From assembly GCA_903863885.1 (NCBI GenBank), contig CAIPEB010000434.1, forward strand, positions 1-42,220: a stretch of DNA of 42,220 bases, written 5' to 3'. Position 1 is the stretch's first letter. The number at the start of each line of letters is the position of its first letter. This DNA comes from an uncultured Planctomycetaceae bacterium (lineage in GTDB: Bacteria > Planctomycetota > Planctomycetia > Pirellulales > Pirellulaceae). The position numbers and the translations under genes are program-made. The notes under the pieces were generated by a model. It was not told the DNA's origin, searched no databases, and saw only the letters and a list, made by a program, of their open reading frames with translations. Positions 33,101 through 41,879 of this stretch are shown here, piece by piece.

Positions 33101-33762
33101 CCGGGGCGTCGGCCGGCGACAAGTCCGCCGCCGCCAAACCAACAGGACAGCCGGGGCAGGACAAGGGGGCCGGCTCGGCGACTGCCGCGAACAAGGGGAA
33201 CGATCCGTCTTCCAAGCCCTCGACATCGTCAAAGCCCGATGCGGCCGGCGAGAAGCAGCCCCCCGGTGCGGCTCAGCCTGCGGGCGCCGGCAGCAAGATG
33301 GCCGGCGGCGAAGGTGCGGTGACCGGCGGCGGAGTTCCCGGCAGCAATTCGACGGCCGGAAATACGAAAGCCGGCGAAGTTGCGGATAACGAGGAAGCGA
33401 ATCTCGACTACGCCCGCAAGGTCACTGATCTGGTACTGGAATACCTGAGCAATCAAGAGAGCCGACCGGATGAGAAGTTGCTCGGCGAACTCGGCTGGTC
33501 GCAGGACGATCTGAAGAACTTCCTGCAGCGATGGCGCGAGTTGAAGCAGGCGGCCGGCGAGACTCCGGACGGCAAACGCGAACTTGACGAGAGCCTGAAG
33601 AGTCTTGGTCTGCGGCCTGCTGCCGATCAGGTTCGCAAGGGAGCATCCCGCGATGACCAATTGCCTGGGCTGCGCGACAGCGGCTTGCGTTCATCGCCTC
33701 CGCCCCAATATCTTGAACAGTTCGACGCATTCAAAAAAGGTACATCGCGCGTCGGGCAGTGA
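30139..33762 (+). CDS. Large membrane protein with a long disordered Gly/Ser/Gln/Lys-rich tail
   Basis: I do not recognise a named family beyond a DUF4175-like layout. The 1207-residue protein has three hydrophobic helices: about 44-68, about 78-100 and about 190-210. A large extracytoplasmic, beta-rich part (about 210-550) follows. Residues about 555-1090 are low complexity: Gly, Ser, Gln, Glu, Lys, Pro and Asn, with almost no aromatic residues and many short repeats such as SGSGQSGAEQSGSEPSG. A helical C-terminal domain (about 1095-1207, from NLDYARKVTDLVLEYL) ends it. With an odd number of membrane helices the tail and this domain would lie outside the cytoplasm. ATG 30139 is preferred over 30076. 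nadB follows. Confidence 0.7.
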   Translation: MSSSTSAYTGDSPPIVADERPDPSEQFIDRQLRKTRMQIKLVDLAVSTAQCAAGLLGAMLVLILVDHWVFGLGFWTRLLALVALIAAAVWFLGGSVLPLLVRPISALYAARTIEASAPTLKNSLINFLFFRGERAALSRGVYDALQDRAALDLRSVPLDSAVDRTRLIRVGYVLAAVLTMCAAYTILSPKDPFQTIHRVSAPWADISRPARVAIEDVQPGDADVYQGQHIPISALVRGIGADEQVTLIYTTADSQAVEQPLAMKWDSSGRRQEVDFPPDAAGIRQVTDYRIRAGDALSRTYRLKVSPAPSFRIERVEYRYPAYMKRPASTAEGKGPIKAPEGTRVTVHAEANYPIRSAAIEFDFGGSAKGIGGGTPDRLPMEFASASAHGSWVLELMPDRASPRHVSYQIRFTNTRGQQSENAVQFPIEVSPDLPPEVEILSPERDRIDVPQNGSEKIEIRAVDPDFGLTRIGVRGAAKGADVLKADLLNDAAGRAGQTVVQYALQPAKIGLSVGDEVVVWAVAEDNRTSPGSETPSPNIARTRNYHFRIVASAKPDDAKNSPDGDKKQEGKNEDRSKPGEKSQSGSGGQQQGPGQTGSSNEKGGQEKSDSSSGGGSSSEGAAGSESQPMQQGPEQSGSGQSGAEQSGSEPSGNSNSKDSSGGSQGGSGETGNSAATAGGASEAGGKEESGKESGSIDNGGSQNSANQDGGNSGSASAKGEGGQTGGGAGSPREEPLHDGEVIEKTLEHMQSSGKAGQGANDANPGQSANPRNGNTGSGQSQAAGQPGEKPPGERQPNDKQQGENAGASPAKPQTQDKAGSSSKSEPPAAKPEAGKGEAGTEGAKPNEGTQGAKPEGQTPAAAGEAPDQAGSKPSAQAEGASPQQTPGKSGAGQPGEKPQSGMPEGANRDREKTQEGNGNEKQGNEASPNSQSKHQSDSAGSSTGDRSGGGEQGAGQNARQPNGNSPGSTSAGDQGAGAAGEPGQGETGASAGDKSAAAKPTGQPGQDKGAGSATAANKGNDPSSKPSTSSKPDAAGEKQPPGAAQPAGAGSKMAGGEGAVTGGGVPGSNSTAGNTKAGEVADNEEANLDYARKVTDLVLEYLSNQESRPDEKLLGELGWSQDDLKNFLQRWRELKQAAGETPDGKRELDESLKSLGLRPAADQVRKGASRDDQLPGLRDSGLRSSPPPQYLEQFDAFKKGTSRVGQ

Positions 33763-33881
33763 CCGGCTGCTGTTTGCCGGTTGTCGAGCGATTCCCACCT
33801 GAGGCTGTGCCCCGATTGAGACGCCGCGATTGAAACGCTGCGTCTGAGATTTGGCGCGGTCCTTTCCATCGGGCACACGTC

Positions 33882-35519
33882 ATGACGTCTCCCACGCCCC
33901 GCTACCTCGTGCCGTTTCATCCCAAGCAGATCTCGCATTGCTTCACGGATGTGCTGGTCATCGGCAGCGGCATCGCCGGCTTGCGAGCTGCGATCGCCGT
34001 CGACCCGTCGCTGTCGGTGATGGTGGTCACCAAGGACGAGATCGTTGAGTCCAACAGCAATTACGCGCAGGGGGGGATCGCCGGGGTGATGGATCCGGCC
34101 GATCGGTTCGAGGATCACGTGCAGGACACCCTGGTGGCCGGCGGCGGGCTGTGCGAACAGTCTGTCGTTGATCGCGTGGTCCGCGACGCGCCGAGACGCA
34201 TCGAGGAACTGCTGGCCTGGGGGTGCCGCTTCGACGAGCACTCGGGTTCGCTGGTCCTGGGCCGGGAAGGGGGGCACGGGCGGCATCGGATCGTTCACGC
34301 TCTGGGGGACGAGACCGGCAAGGAAGTAATGCGGACGATGATCGAGTGGACTCGCCGGTTGCGGAATGTCCAGATCCGCGAACAGACTTTTACGCTTGAT
34401 CTTCTGACGTTTGACGGGAGCTGCCGGGGGGCTTTGGTAGCGGACCAGCAGGGCACCAAGACGCTGGTCTGGGCCAAGCAGACCGTGCTGTGTACGGGCG
34501 GAACGGGACGCATCTATCGGGAGTCCACCAATCCGCGCGTAGCGACCGGAGACGGTCACGCCCTTGCTTATCGGGCAGGGGCCGAGTTGCGGGACATGGA
34601 GTTCACTCAGTTTCACCCCACGGTGTTGTACATCGCGGGCAGCAGTCGAAGCCTGATCACCGAAGCCATCCGGGGCGAGGGTGCGAGGCTTGTGGACCGC
34701 CGCGGGTATCGATTCATGCCCGACTACGACGATCGCGCCGAACTGGCTCCGCGCGACGTCGTGTCGCAGGCGATCGTGAGGCAGATGGAAAAGACTCAGT
34801 ACCCGAACGTCTACCTTGATCTGAGTCATCTCGATCCGGTGTTCGTCCGCAAACGGTTTCCCGGTATCGATGCGACGTGCCGCAAGTTCGGTCTCGACAT
34901 CACGCGCGACCGCATTCCCGTCCGTCCGGGGGCGCACTATATGATCGGCGGCGTCACCGTCGACGCGGACGGACGAACCACCCTGCCGGGGCTTTGGGCG
35001 GCGGGGGAAGTGAGTTCCAGCGGCTTGCACGGAGCCAACCGTCTGGCATCCAACAGCCTCCTCGAGGGCCTCGTGCTTGGTGCGGGTGCCGGCGTGGCGG
35101 CATCGCTGGCCGCAAGCAAGATCGACGATGATTATCGCGCGATGCCGCTGGCAAACCCGGTCGAAGAACCTCCGGTAGAGTCGCTCGACCTGGACGATAT
35201 CCGCAATTCGCTGCAGAGTCTGATGTGGCGGTTTGCCGGAGTGCAGCGCAGCGGCGAGCAATTGGCCGAGGCCGCCGCGGCGATCGATTTGTGGAGACGC
35301 TACGTGCTTCCCCGGCAGTTCGACGATCCGACCGGCTGGGAGTTGCAGAACATGCTGACCGTCGGGCGGATGATGGTGGCGGCTGCGCTGGCTCGCGAAG
35401 AGTCTCGAGGCGTGCATTCCCGCATGGATTTCCCGCGTGCCGACGATGCCCATTGGAAGCGAAGGCTGGCCTTCCGGCGGTCCTCCGGCGGCGATATGGA
35501 AATGCGGGTCGAACCGTGA
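33882..35519 (+). CDS. nadB: L-aspartate oxidase
   Basis: The 545-residue flavoprotein oxidises aspartate to iminoaspartate in NAD synthesis. The dinucleotide loop GSGIAGLRAAIA starts at residue 28. Segments typical of NadB and its relative succinate dehydrogenase follow: NSNYAQGGIAGVM, MEFTQFHPTVLY, ITEAIRGEGARLVDRRG and GLHGANRLASNSLLEGLVLG. The FAD-binding N-terminal domain is complete and the C-terminal helical domain has the usual length. No nadA or nadC is present in the window. Assignment is firm, although fumarate reductase-like flavoproteins share the fold. Confidence 0.93.
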   Translation: MTSPTPRYLVPFHPKQISHCFTDVLVIGSGIAGLRAAIAVDPSLSVMVVTKDEIVESNSNYAQGGIAGVMDPADRFEDHVQDTLVAGGGLCEQSVVDRVVRDAPRRIEELLAWGCRFDEHSGSLVLGREGGHGRHRIVHALGDETGKEVMRTMIEWTRRLRNVQIREQTFTLDLLTFDGSCRGALVADQQGTKTLVWAKQTVLCTGGTGRIYRESTNPRVATGDGHALAYRAGAELRDMEFTQFHPTVLYIAGSSRSLITEAIRGEGARLVDRRGYRFMPDYDDRAELAPRDVVSQAIVRQMEKTQYPNVYLDLSHLDPVFVRKRFPGIDATCRKFGLDITRDRIPVRPGAHYMIGGVTVDADGRTTLPGLWAAGEVSSSGLHGANRLASNSLLEGLVLGAGAGVAASLAASKIDDDYRAMPLANPVEEPPVESLDLDDIRNSLQSLMWRFAGVQRSGEQLAEAAAAIDLWRRYVLPRQFDDPTGWELQNMLTVGRMMVAAALAREESRGVHSRMDFPRADDAHWKRRLAFRRSSGGDMEMRVEP

Positions 35520-35888
35520 TTACCACTCCGTCGGGTGGCTTTCGCGGCGGGCCTGTGCGAGAGTCTGATGCGCCGCGTCGCGGCAGACGGTGCGGGTCCC
35601 TTTCTTGCGGAGGGGTTAAGGTTTACGCGGTTTGGGCGGCCGGCCATCTGCTTGAATTGTGGGGGCGGCGTGCCTAAACTACTCCGTTTCCCCGCGAACC
35701 AAACGGAACCCCCACGCGTAAACTAGGCTTAGGATCGGGGTCTTGGTTCGCTGCCGGACACGCCCTTTCGGCCACGCGGAGATGGCTTGCCATCGCCGAC
35801 TGTGAGCCCCGCCTTGCCGAGCCTTTTTCGTCGAAGCGAGAATGGGCCCTGACTGTTTGGGTTACGTACGTCCACAGAGGAATCGAAG
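35520..35888. other. Intergenic stretch without a recognisable gene
   Basis: This 369-bp gap between nadB and the ABC ATPase gene has no convincing ORF. An inverted repeat, TCCGTTT at 35683-35689 and AAACGGA at 35701-35707, could form a 7-bp stem with an 11-nt loop. The inverted repeat may be a weak terminator or a regulatory site. The ribosome binding site of the downstream gene (GAGGAA at about 35877-35882) is at the right end. Confidence 0.4.
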
Positions 35889-36656
35889 ATGACGCAGAAG
35901 AGTAAAGAGAAAAGCGATTTGCAGAGTCGGCCTGCGATGATCGAGGCCGTGTCGCTTTCAAAGTTCTATGGCATCTTCACGGCCTGCCGCGACGTTTCGT
36001 TCAAGGTGCACGAGGGCGAATTGGTCGCGTTCCTGGGGCCGAACGGTGCGGGTAAGAGCACGACGATGAAAATGCTGACCGGCTACCTGGCCCCCAGCGA
36101 AGGCGTGGCCAAGATTGCCGGCCACGATATGGCCACGGACCGGATCGCCGGTTCGATGCGGCTGGGTTATCTGCCGGAAAGCGGCCCGCTCTATCCCGAC
36201 ATGACGCCTCACGGTCTGCTCCACTTTTTTGCCTCGGCGCGGGGTATGACGAAGGTCAATCGCGAGGAGCGGATTGAAGCGGTCGTCGATATCTGCCACC
36301 TGGGGTCGGTGATCCACAAGCCGATCAGCAAGTTGTCGAAGGGCTATCGGCAGCGGGTGGGATTGGCCCACGCACTGCTGCACGAACCGGACGTGCTGAT
36401 CCTGGACGAACCGACCGCCGGTCTGGATCCGAACCAGATCCGCGAAGTCCGCGAAGTGCTGCGGAAGCTGGGTGAGAAGAAGACGATCCTGTTGTCCACG
36501 CACATTCTGCAGGAAGTCGAGGCGATGGCCAGTCGCGTCGTTCTCATCAACGAAGGCCGTCTTGTGTTCGACGGTCCCGTGCGGGATCTCGGCACGGACA
36601 GCCGTGAACTTGAAGAGGCCTTCCATCGACGGACGAGCACGGAAGCGGTCGCCTAG
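35889..36656 (+). CDS. ABC exporter ATP-binding protein, GldA/CcmA-like
   Basis: The 255-residue ATPase has Walker A GPNGAGKST (residues 50-58), a signature LSKGYRQRVGLAHAL (the usual SGG replaced by SKG as in the GldA/NodI-type clade), Walker B VLILDEPTAGLDP and the H-loop in STHILQEVE. It would power export or membrane remodelling by the permease encoded next. In the gliding bacteria the homologous trio GldA-GldF-GldG forms such a complex. The start has GAGGAA close by; a later ATG at residue 17 is also possible. The permease gene follows after 81 bp and the DUF4340 gene after that, forming one operon. Confidence 0.9.
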   Translation: MTQKSKEKSDLQSRPAMIEAVSLSKFYGIFTACRDVSFKVHEGELVAFLGPNGAGKSTTMKMLTGYLAPSEGVAKIAGHDMATDRIAGSMRLGYLPESGPLYPDMTPHGLLHFFASARGMTKVNREERIEAVVDICHLGSVIHKPISKLSKGYRQRVGLAHALLHEPDVLILDEPTAGLDPNQIREVREVLRKLGEKKTILLSTHILQEVEAMASRVVLINEGRLVFDGPVRDLGTDSRELEEAFHRRTSTEAVA

Positions 36657-36737
36657 CCGTATCGGCCGGGAAGTCCGACCTCTCAGCCTGCCAGTCGATC
36701 CAAATACGATCCACCTGGAGATTCTGGAATACAAGCC

Positions 36738-39700
36738 ATGGGTGATGCGTTACTGAAAATCCTGATTCTGCTCCTGTTTGACGCGGTGTTTATTGGGATC
36801 GGTTGTGTGCTGCTCTGGCCGTTGCTCGCGTACCGGCGGGCCGCGACGGCGGTGCTGAAACGCAATTTCGTCGGTTATTTCAGCAACCCGACGGGATACG
36901 TGTTTCTGTGCCTGTTCGTGCTGCTGACCTCGTTCGCGGCGTTTTGGCCTCATGAGTTCTTCACCGCGAATCTGGCCAATCTCGATCAGCTGAACCGCTA
37001 CCTGCCGTACATCATGCTGGTCTTCATCCCCGCCGTGACGATGAGCATCTGGGCGGACGAGCGGAGGCAGGGCACCGACGAATTGCTGTTGACGCTGCCT
37101 GCGACCGACTTCGACATCGTGATGGGCAAGTATCTTGCCGCGGCGGCCATCTTCACGTTCTCGCTGGTGTTTTCCCAGTTGTCCAACTACGCCGTGCTGT
37201 CCATGCTGACCTACGGCAACGTGGATACGGGACTCTTCTTTGCCACGTATTTCGGTTACTGGCTCGTCGGATTGTCCATGCTTTCGATCGGCATGGTGGC
37301 TTCGTTCCTCACGGGCAATCTGACGGTCGGGTTCATTCTCGGCGCGGCCTTCAACGCGCCGCTGGCGTTTGCGGCGAATGCCGACGTCATTATTCCCTCA
37401 ACGCATCTGGCCAGGGCCGTGTCGTTCTGGAGCCTCGCGTCGCACTTTGACGATCTGGGGCGGGGCGTGATCAGTTCTTCGTCGATCCTGTACTTCCTGC
37501 TTGTTGCCACGGTCGGTTTGTACCTCAGCATGGTGCTGATCGGCTCGCGGCACTGGTCGGGTGGCCGCGACGGGCATTCGATGCTGGGCCATTACCTGGT
37601 CCGCACCCTTTCCTTGCTGATCGTGGTGGTTTCGATGGTGGTCATCGTAGCCAACCACGACTTCCTGCGCCGCGATATTACGCTGGGCGGCGTGAGTTCG
37701 CTTTCGCCCAAGACCCGCGAGTTGATCAAGGAGCTCAAGTCGGATCATCAGATCACGATCGAAGCATTCGTCAGCGCTCAGGTGCCCGAACTGTACGTGC
37801 AGACTCGATACAACCTGGTCTCGCTGCTGAAAGAGTTCGACGCCATGTCGGGCGGCAAGATCAACGTGAAACTCCATGACGACCTCGAACCGTTCAGCGA
37901 CGAGGCGACGATCGCCGAGCAGCGGTTCGGCATCAAACCGACGCTGGTGCGCACCCGCACTCGCGGTGCGTTCAAGGACGAACAGATTATCCTGGGCGCG
38001 GCGTTCAGTTCCGGTCTGGAGAAGGTCGTCGTCCCGTTCTTCGACTACGGCGTGCCGGTTGAATACGAGTTGATCCGTTCCATCGGCACCGTCGCTCGCG
38101 GCGAGCGCAAGAAGGTCGGCGTGTTGCGGACCGACGCTCAGCTGTTCGGCGGCTTCTCGTTCGCCGGCGGCATGCCGCGACAGATGCCCAAGCAGGAGAT
38201 CATCGAGGAACTGCAGAAGCAGTACGACGTCGAGGAAGTCGACGCGACCAACCCGATCGAGGTCGGCAAGTACGCGGTGCTGCTGGCGGTGCAACCCTCG
38301 TCGCTCGCTCCCGAGCAATTCACGAATTTCGTGGAGGCGGTCAAAGCAGGTCAGCCGACGGCGATCTTCGAGGATCCGATGCCCGTGTTCCTGTCGACGG
38401 CACCCGGCACGGGCGATCCGAAGCAGGCACCCGGCGGCGGCATGTTCGGCGGAGGCGGTGGGCCGCAGCCGAAGGGCGACATCAAGGAACTGTGGAAGGC
38501 TCTGGGCATCGAGTCGCCCGGAGAGCCTTCGATGATGGGGGGCTTCAATCCCGATCTGGCCTGGCAGCGGTATAACCCCTATCCGAAGCTGCAGATCCAG
38601 GGGATTCCCGATGCGTGGATTTTTGCGAGCAACGAGGCTCCCGGCAGCGACAATGCCATCAATTCCAACGATCCGATCACGGCCGGATTGAGCGAAATCC
38701 TCTTCCCGGTCCCGGGCACGATCGAGGCGGCCAGCGAAGGGAATCTGAAGTTCACGCCGCTCGTAAAGACGGGCGACTTTGCCGGTACGATCTCGGTCGA
38801 GAAGTTCCGCGGCAGCCAGGAAGACCCCGCGCGTCTGATCGCCGAAGAAGGCCGGCCGCGCGGCGAGCAGATCCTCGCGGCCCGCATTCAGAGCAAGCCC
38901 GAAAGTGCCCAGAAGCCGGCCGAGGCGGGCAAGGCCAAGGATGGCGGCGGAAAGGAAGATCCCGCGGCGAAGAAGGCCGACGAGAAAGCCAAGGATGCCG
39001 AGAAGGCCGAAGCCGCGAAGAAGGACGAGAAGAAGGACGACGGAAAGAAAGACGACGCGAAAAAGGATGCGAAGAAAGACGACGCGAAGAAGGATGGCGA
39101 CAAGCCCGCCGCCGAGCCCCGGCCGATCAACGTGGTCTATGTCGCCGACATTGACCTGATGATCAACGCGTTTCTGCGCATCCGTGCCCGTCCCGATGAG
39201 GACGAGGAGATCACGTGGCGTTTTGAGAATGTGAACTTCCTGCTCAACATCATCGACGCACTGTCCGGCGACAGCCAGTACGTCGAGATCCGCCGGCGCA
39301 AGCCGCATCACAGCACGCTGCGGGTGGTCGAAGAAATGACCCGCAACGCGCGAGGCAAGGAGTTCGAGGAACGCATCACGTTCGAGGACAAGTTCAACAA
39401 GGCGATCAAAGACGCCGAGGAAGAGAACAAGAAAGCGTTGAAGGACTTCCAGAGCCGGGTGGACGAACTCAAGAAGAAGCAGCAGGAAGGCCAGGACGTC
39501 AACCTGGCGGACGTGAACACGGCCGCTCAGCAACTGGCCATCAAGCAGCAGGAACTCAGCCAGAAGCTCGACGTGAAACGCGAGGCTCTGCAGCGCGAAC
39601 GCAACGAGAGCATCGAAAAGACCCGCCGGGAGACGGATCTGCAGATCCTGAAGATCCAGAATCGCTTCAAGTTCTGGGCCGTTGCGATTCCGCCGATTCC

Positions 39701-39782
39701 GCCCATGATCGTCGGCCTGATCGTGTTTGTTGTGCGTCGGCTCCGCGAACGGGAGGGCGTGGCCAAGTCCCGATTGCGATAG
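36738..39782 (+). CDS. Fused ABC-2 permease (GldF-like) and GldG-like protein
   Basis: The 1014-residue protein joins two functions. Residues about 10-290 are an ABC-2 type permease with around seven helices and the family segment MSIWADERRQGTDELLLTLP. Another helix near 295-315 (SLLIVVVSMVVIVAN) leads to a periplasmic GldG/ABC_transp_aux domain, with SLSPKTRELIKELKSDHQ and the VLRTDAQLFGGFS region. A Lys/Asp-rich stretch near 729-793 is inserted in it, a coiled coil covers about 890-975, and a membrane helix near the C-terminus (FWAVAIPPIPPMIVGLIVFV) closes the chain. In Bacteroidetes GldF and GldG are separate proteins. The ATPase gene lies upstream and the DUF4340 gene downstream. Confidence 0.87.
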   Translation: MGDALLKILILLLFDAVFIGIGCVLLWPLLAYRRAATAVLKRNFVGYFSNPTGYVFLCLFVLLTSFAAFWPHEFFTANLANLDQLNRYLPYIMLVFIPAVTMSIWADERRQGTDELLLTLPATDFDIVMGKYLAAAAIFTFSLVFSQLSNYAVLSMLTYGNVDTGLFFATYFGYWLVGLSMLSIGMVASFLTGNLTVGFILGAAFNAPLAFAANADVIIPSTHLARAVSFWSLASHFDDLGRGVISSSSILYFLLVATVGLYLSMVLIGSRHWSGGRDGHSMLGHYLVRTLSLLIVVVSMVVIVANHDFLRRDITLGGVSSLSPKTRELIKELKSDHQITIEAFVSAQVPELYVQTRYNLVSLLKEFDAMSGGKINVKLHDDLEPFSDEATIAEQRFGIKPTLVRTRTRGAFKDEQIILGAAFSSGLEKVVVPFFDYGVPVEYELIRSIGTVARGERKKVGVLRTDAQLFGGFSFAGGMPRQMPKQEIIEELQKQYDVEEVDATNPIEVGKYAVLLAVQPSSLAPEQFTNFVEAVKAGQPTAIFEDPMPVFLSTAPGTGDPKQAPGGGMFGGGGGPQPKGDIKELWKALGIESPGEPSMMGGFNPDLAWQRYNPYPKLQIQGIPDAWIFASNEAPGSDNAINSNDPITAGLSEILFPVPGTIEAASEGNLKFTPLVKTGDFAGTISVEKFRGSQEDPARLIAEEGRPRGEQILAARIQSKPESAQKPAEAGKAKDGGGKEDPAAKKADEKAKDAEKAEAAKKDEKKDDGKKDDAKKDAKKDDAKKDGDKPAAEPRPINVVYVADIDLMINAFLRIRARPDEDEEITWRFENVNFLLNIIDALSGDSQYVEIRRRKPHHSTLRVVEEMTRNARGKEFEERITFEDKFNKAIKDAEEENKKALKDFQSRVDELKKKQQEGQDVNLADVNTAAQQLAIKQQELSQKLDVKREALQRERNESIEKTRRETDLQILKIQNRFKFWAVAIPPIPPMIVGLIVFVVRRLREREGVAKSRLR

Positions 39783-39882
39783 CCGCATGATGCGAAGGCA
39801 ACGGAGTTAGTACGAGATTTTTTCTGGACTGAACAACGCCCCAGTTTCCTGAACGGGAACGGCATATTCGGAGAAGTAAGCG

Positions 39883-41850
39883 ATGTCAGAGGTTGGCAAG
39901 ACGTCGGTATACCTGGCGGCAGCCGTGGTCCTGGCCGGAGCGGCCTATATTGCGCGGCCCCGGCTGGAAACCGAACAACTGGGTCCCGCGGTAAACAGGC
40001 CCGTGTTTCCCGAATTGCAGGACACCAGCAAGTTGACCGGCTTGAAGATCCTGCGGTACGACGAAGAGTTGGGCGAGACCTATGAATTCGAGGTCGCCAA
40101 GAATACTCGTACCGGCCTGTGGACGATTCCGTCGCATTCCGACTACCCGGCCGACGCCGAAGAACGGGTCCGCAATGCCGCGAATATCTTCGTGGGTCTG
40201 AACGTGCTCGGCATCGTGACTGACGACGCGAGCGAACACCAGATGTTCGGCGTCGTCGAGCCGAAGAAGGACGACATGAAAGCCGGCGCCAAAGGCGTGG
40301 GCACGCTCGTGCGTTTCGGGGCGGAAAACGGCAAGAGCTTCGGACTGATCGTCGGCAAGAAAGTGAAAGGCGCGGAGGATCACCGGTTCGTGCGGCAGCC
40401 TGGCCAGGATCGCGTCTACGATGTGAAGATTGATCCGGAGAAGCTGTCAACGAAGTTCGAGGACTGGATCAAGAAGGATCTGCTCGAACTGAACACCATG
40501 GACGTCGAGAACCTGCGCATCAAGGATTACTCGATCGTGCAGGCTGTACAGGGAACGTTTCTCGAGCCGCGTTTCGAGATCGATACTTCCTGGAGCACGA
40601 CCGAAAACAAATGGAACCTCGACAATTTCGTGACGTTCAAGGGTAAGGACAAGACCTCGGCCAAGCTGCTGGAAAACGAGGAACTGAACAAACAGAAGCT
40701 GGATGATCTCAAGACGGCGGTGGATGATCTTTCGATCGTCGATGTCCGCCGCAAGCCGAAAGGCCTCGGAGCCAACCTCCGGGCCGGAGCCGACTTTGCG
40801 AACGACACCGAGACCCGGCAGTCCCTTCTGTCGCGAGGCTTCTACCTGAATCCGACGGATAACGACCAGTTTGAATTGCTCGCGGCCAACGGCGAAGTGC
40901 ACGTCGGCTTGAAGGACGGTGTCCAGTATGTTCTGCGGTTCGGCAACGTGGCCGAAAGCAGCGGACCGTCGAAGGACGGCAAGCTGAACCGATATCTGCT
41001 TGTTACTGCACGGGTGGACGAAAGCAAGGTGCAGGCTCCGTCGCCGCCCGCAGGACTCGATCCTGCGAAGGCCGCCGAGGTGAAGGCTGCGTGGGAAAAA
41101 GCCGCAGCGGAAAAGGCGGCCAAGCCGCCGGTACCAGCTGCAGCGGGCCCCGCCTCGCCTGAAAAACCGGGTGCCGCCACCGCGCCCGCACCCGAAAAGC
41201 CGGCGGCTCCCGCACCAGCCGCACCCGATGCGGCCCAGCCGGCGAAGACCGAAGGCAGCCAGATCATGCAGAACGGCCTGGTGCCCGTTGCACTGATGGC
41301 CAGCCCGGAAGAGGCGGCTCCGGCTCCCGCGCCGGCTCCCGCCGCACCTGCCCCGGCTCCGGCACCAGCGCCCGCCCCGGCTCCGGCGCCTGAAGCGGCA
41401 AAGCCTGCTCCGGCAGCCGAAGCAGCCAAACCGGCAGCCGAAGCAGCCAAACCGGCAGCCGAAGCAGCTAAACCGGCAGCCGAAGCAGCTAAACCGGCAG
41501 CCGAAGCAGCTAAACCGGCCGTAGACCAGGAAAAACTCGTGAAGGAATATCAGCGGCAGCTGGATGAGTGGAGCGACAAGAAGAAGAAAGCGAACAACAA
41601 AGTTCGGGAGCTGAACGCCCGGTTCGCTGACTGGTACTACGTGATCTCCGAGGATGTCTATAAGAAGATCCACCTGGGACGCAGCGACATCATCAAGGAG
41701 AGCGAGAAGGCGAAGGAGTCCGGGTTCGGTGTGGATGCCCTGCGTGACATTGAGGCCCGGGGTGTCGAGAACAAGAAGACCGAACCGGCCCCGAATGTGA
41801 ATCCCGGTATGATGCCCGGCATGCCTCCGGGAATGGGCGGCCAGCCGTAA
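39883..41850 (+). CDS. DUF4340 domain protein with Ala/Pro-rich linker
   Basis: The 655-residue protein starts with a signal or anchor helix (TSVYLAAAVVLAGAAYIA). DUF4340-type repeats follow, with ETYEFEVAKNTRTGLWTIP and HRFVRQPGQDRVYDVKID. Residues about 390-550 form a linker made of Ala, Pro, Lys and Glu, including five copies of AAEAAKP. A short helical C-terminus (WSDKKKKANNKVRELNARFA) and a Gly/Met/Pro-rich end with PGMMPGMPPGMGGQP complete it. DUF4340 genes are usual neighbours of Gld-like ABC exporters and the protein is probably their periplasmic partner. GGAGAAG precedes the start. A strong terminator follows. Confidence 0.85.
   Translation: MSEVGKTSVYLAAAVVLAGAAYIARPRLETEQLGPAVNRPVFPELQDTSKLTGLKILRYDEELGETYEFEVAKNTRTGLWTIPSHSDYPADAEERVRNAANIFVGLNVLGIVTDDASEHQMFGVVEPKKDDMKAGAKGVGTLVRFGAENGKSFGLIVGKKVKGAEDHRFVRQPGQDRVYDVKIDPEKLSTKFEDWIKKDLLELNTMDVENLRIKDYSIVQAVQGTFLEPRFEIDTSWSTTENKWNLDNFVTFKGKDKTSAKLLENEELNKQKLDDLKTAVDDLSIVDVRRKPKGLGANLRAGADFANDTETRQSLLSRGFYLNPTDNDQFELLAANGEVHVGLKDGVQYVLRFGNVAESSGPSKDGKLNRYLLVTARVDESKVQAPSPPAGLDPAKAAEVKAAWEKAAAEKAAKPPVPAAAGPASPEKPGAATAPAPEKPAAPAPAAPDAAQPAKTEGSQIMQNGLVPVALMASPEEAAPAPAPAPAAPAPAPAPAPAPAPAPEAAKPAPAAEAAKPAAEAAKPAAEAAKPAAEAAKPAAEAAKPAVDQEKLVKEYQRQLDEWSDKKKKANNKVRELNARFADWYYVISEDVYKKIHLGRSDIIKESEKAKESGFGVDALRDIEARGVENKKTEPAPNVNPGMMPGMPPGMGGQP
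41413..41517 (+). repeat. Five 21-bp tandem repeats in the DUF4340 gene
   Basis: Five consecutive 21-bp units begin at 41413, 41434, 41455, 41476 and 41497. The first two carry GCC and the last three GCT at one wobble position, otherwise they are identical. They encode the heptapeptide AAEAAKP five times in frame. The near-identity at silent sites suggests recent slippage or unequal exchange. Confidence 0.95.
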
Positions 41851-41879
41851 CGTCGGTTACCGTCCACCAGCACTCAGCG

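Noticed and set aside
33762-33781. ACCGGC/GCCGGT hairpin after the large membrane protein gene
   Set aside because: The stem is only 6 bp and no T-run follows, so it was not listed as a terminator.
37398-39788. Minus-strand open frame of 796 codons opposite the GldF-GldG gene
   Set aside because: Composition is an artefact of the plus-strand codon pattern; no start signal or motif is present.
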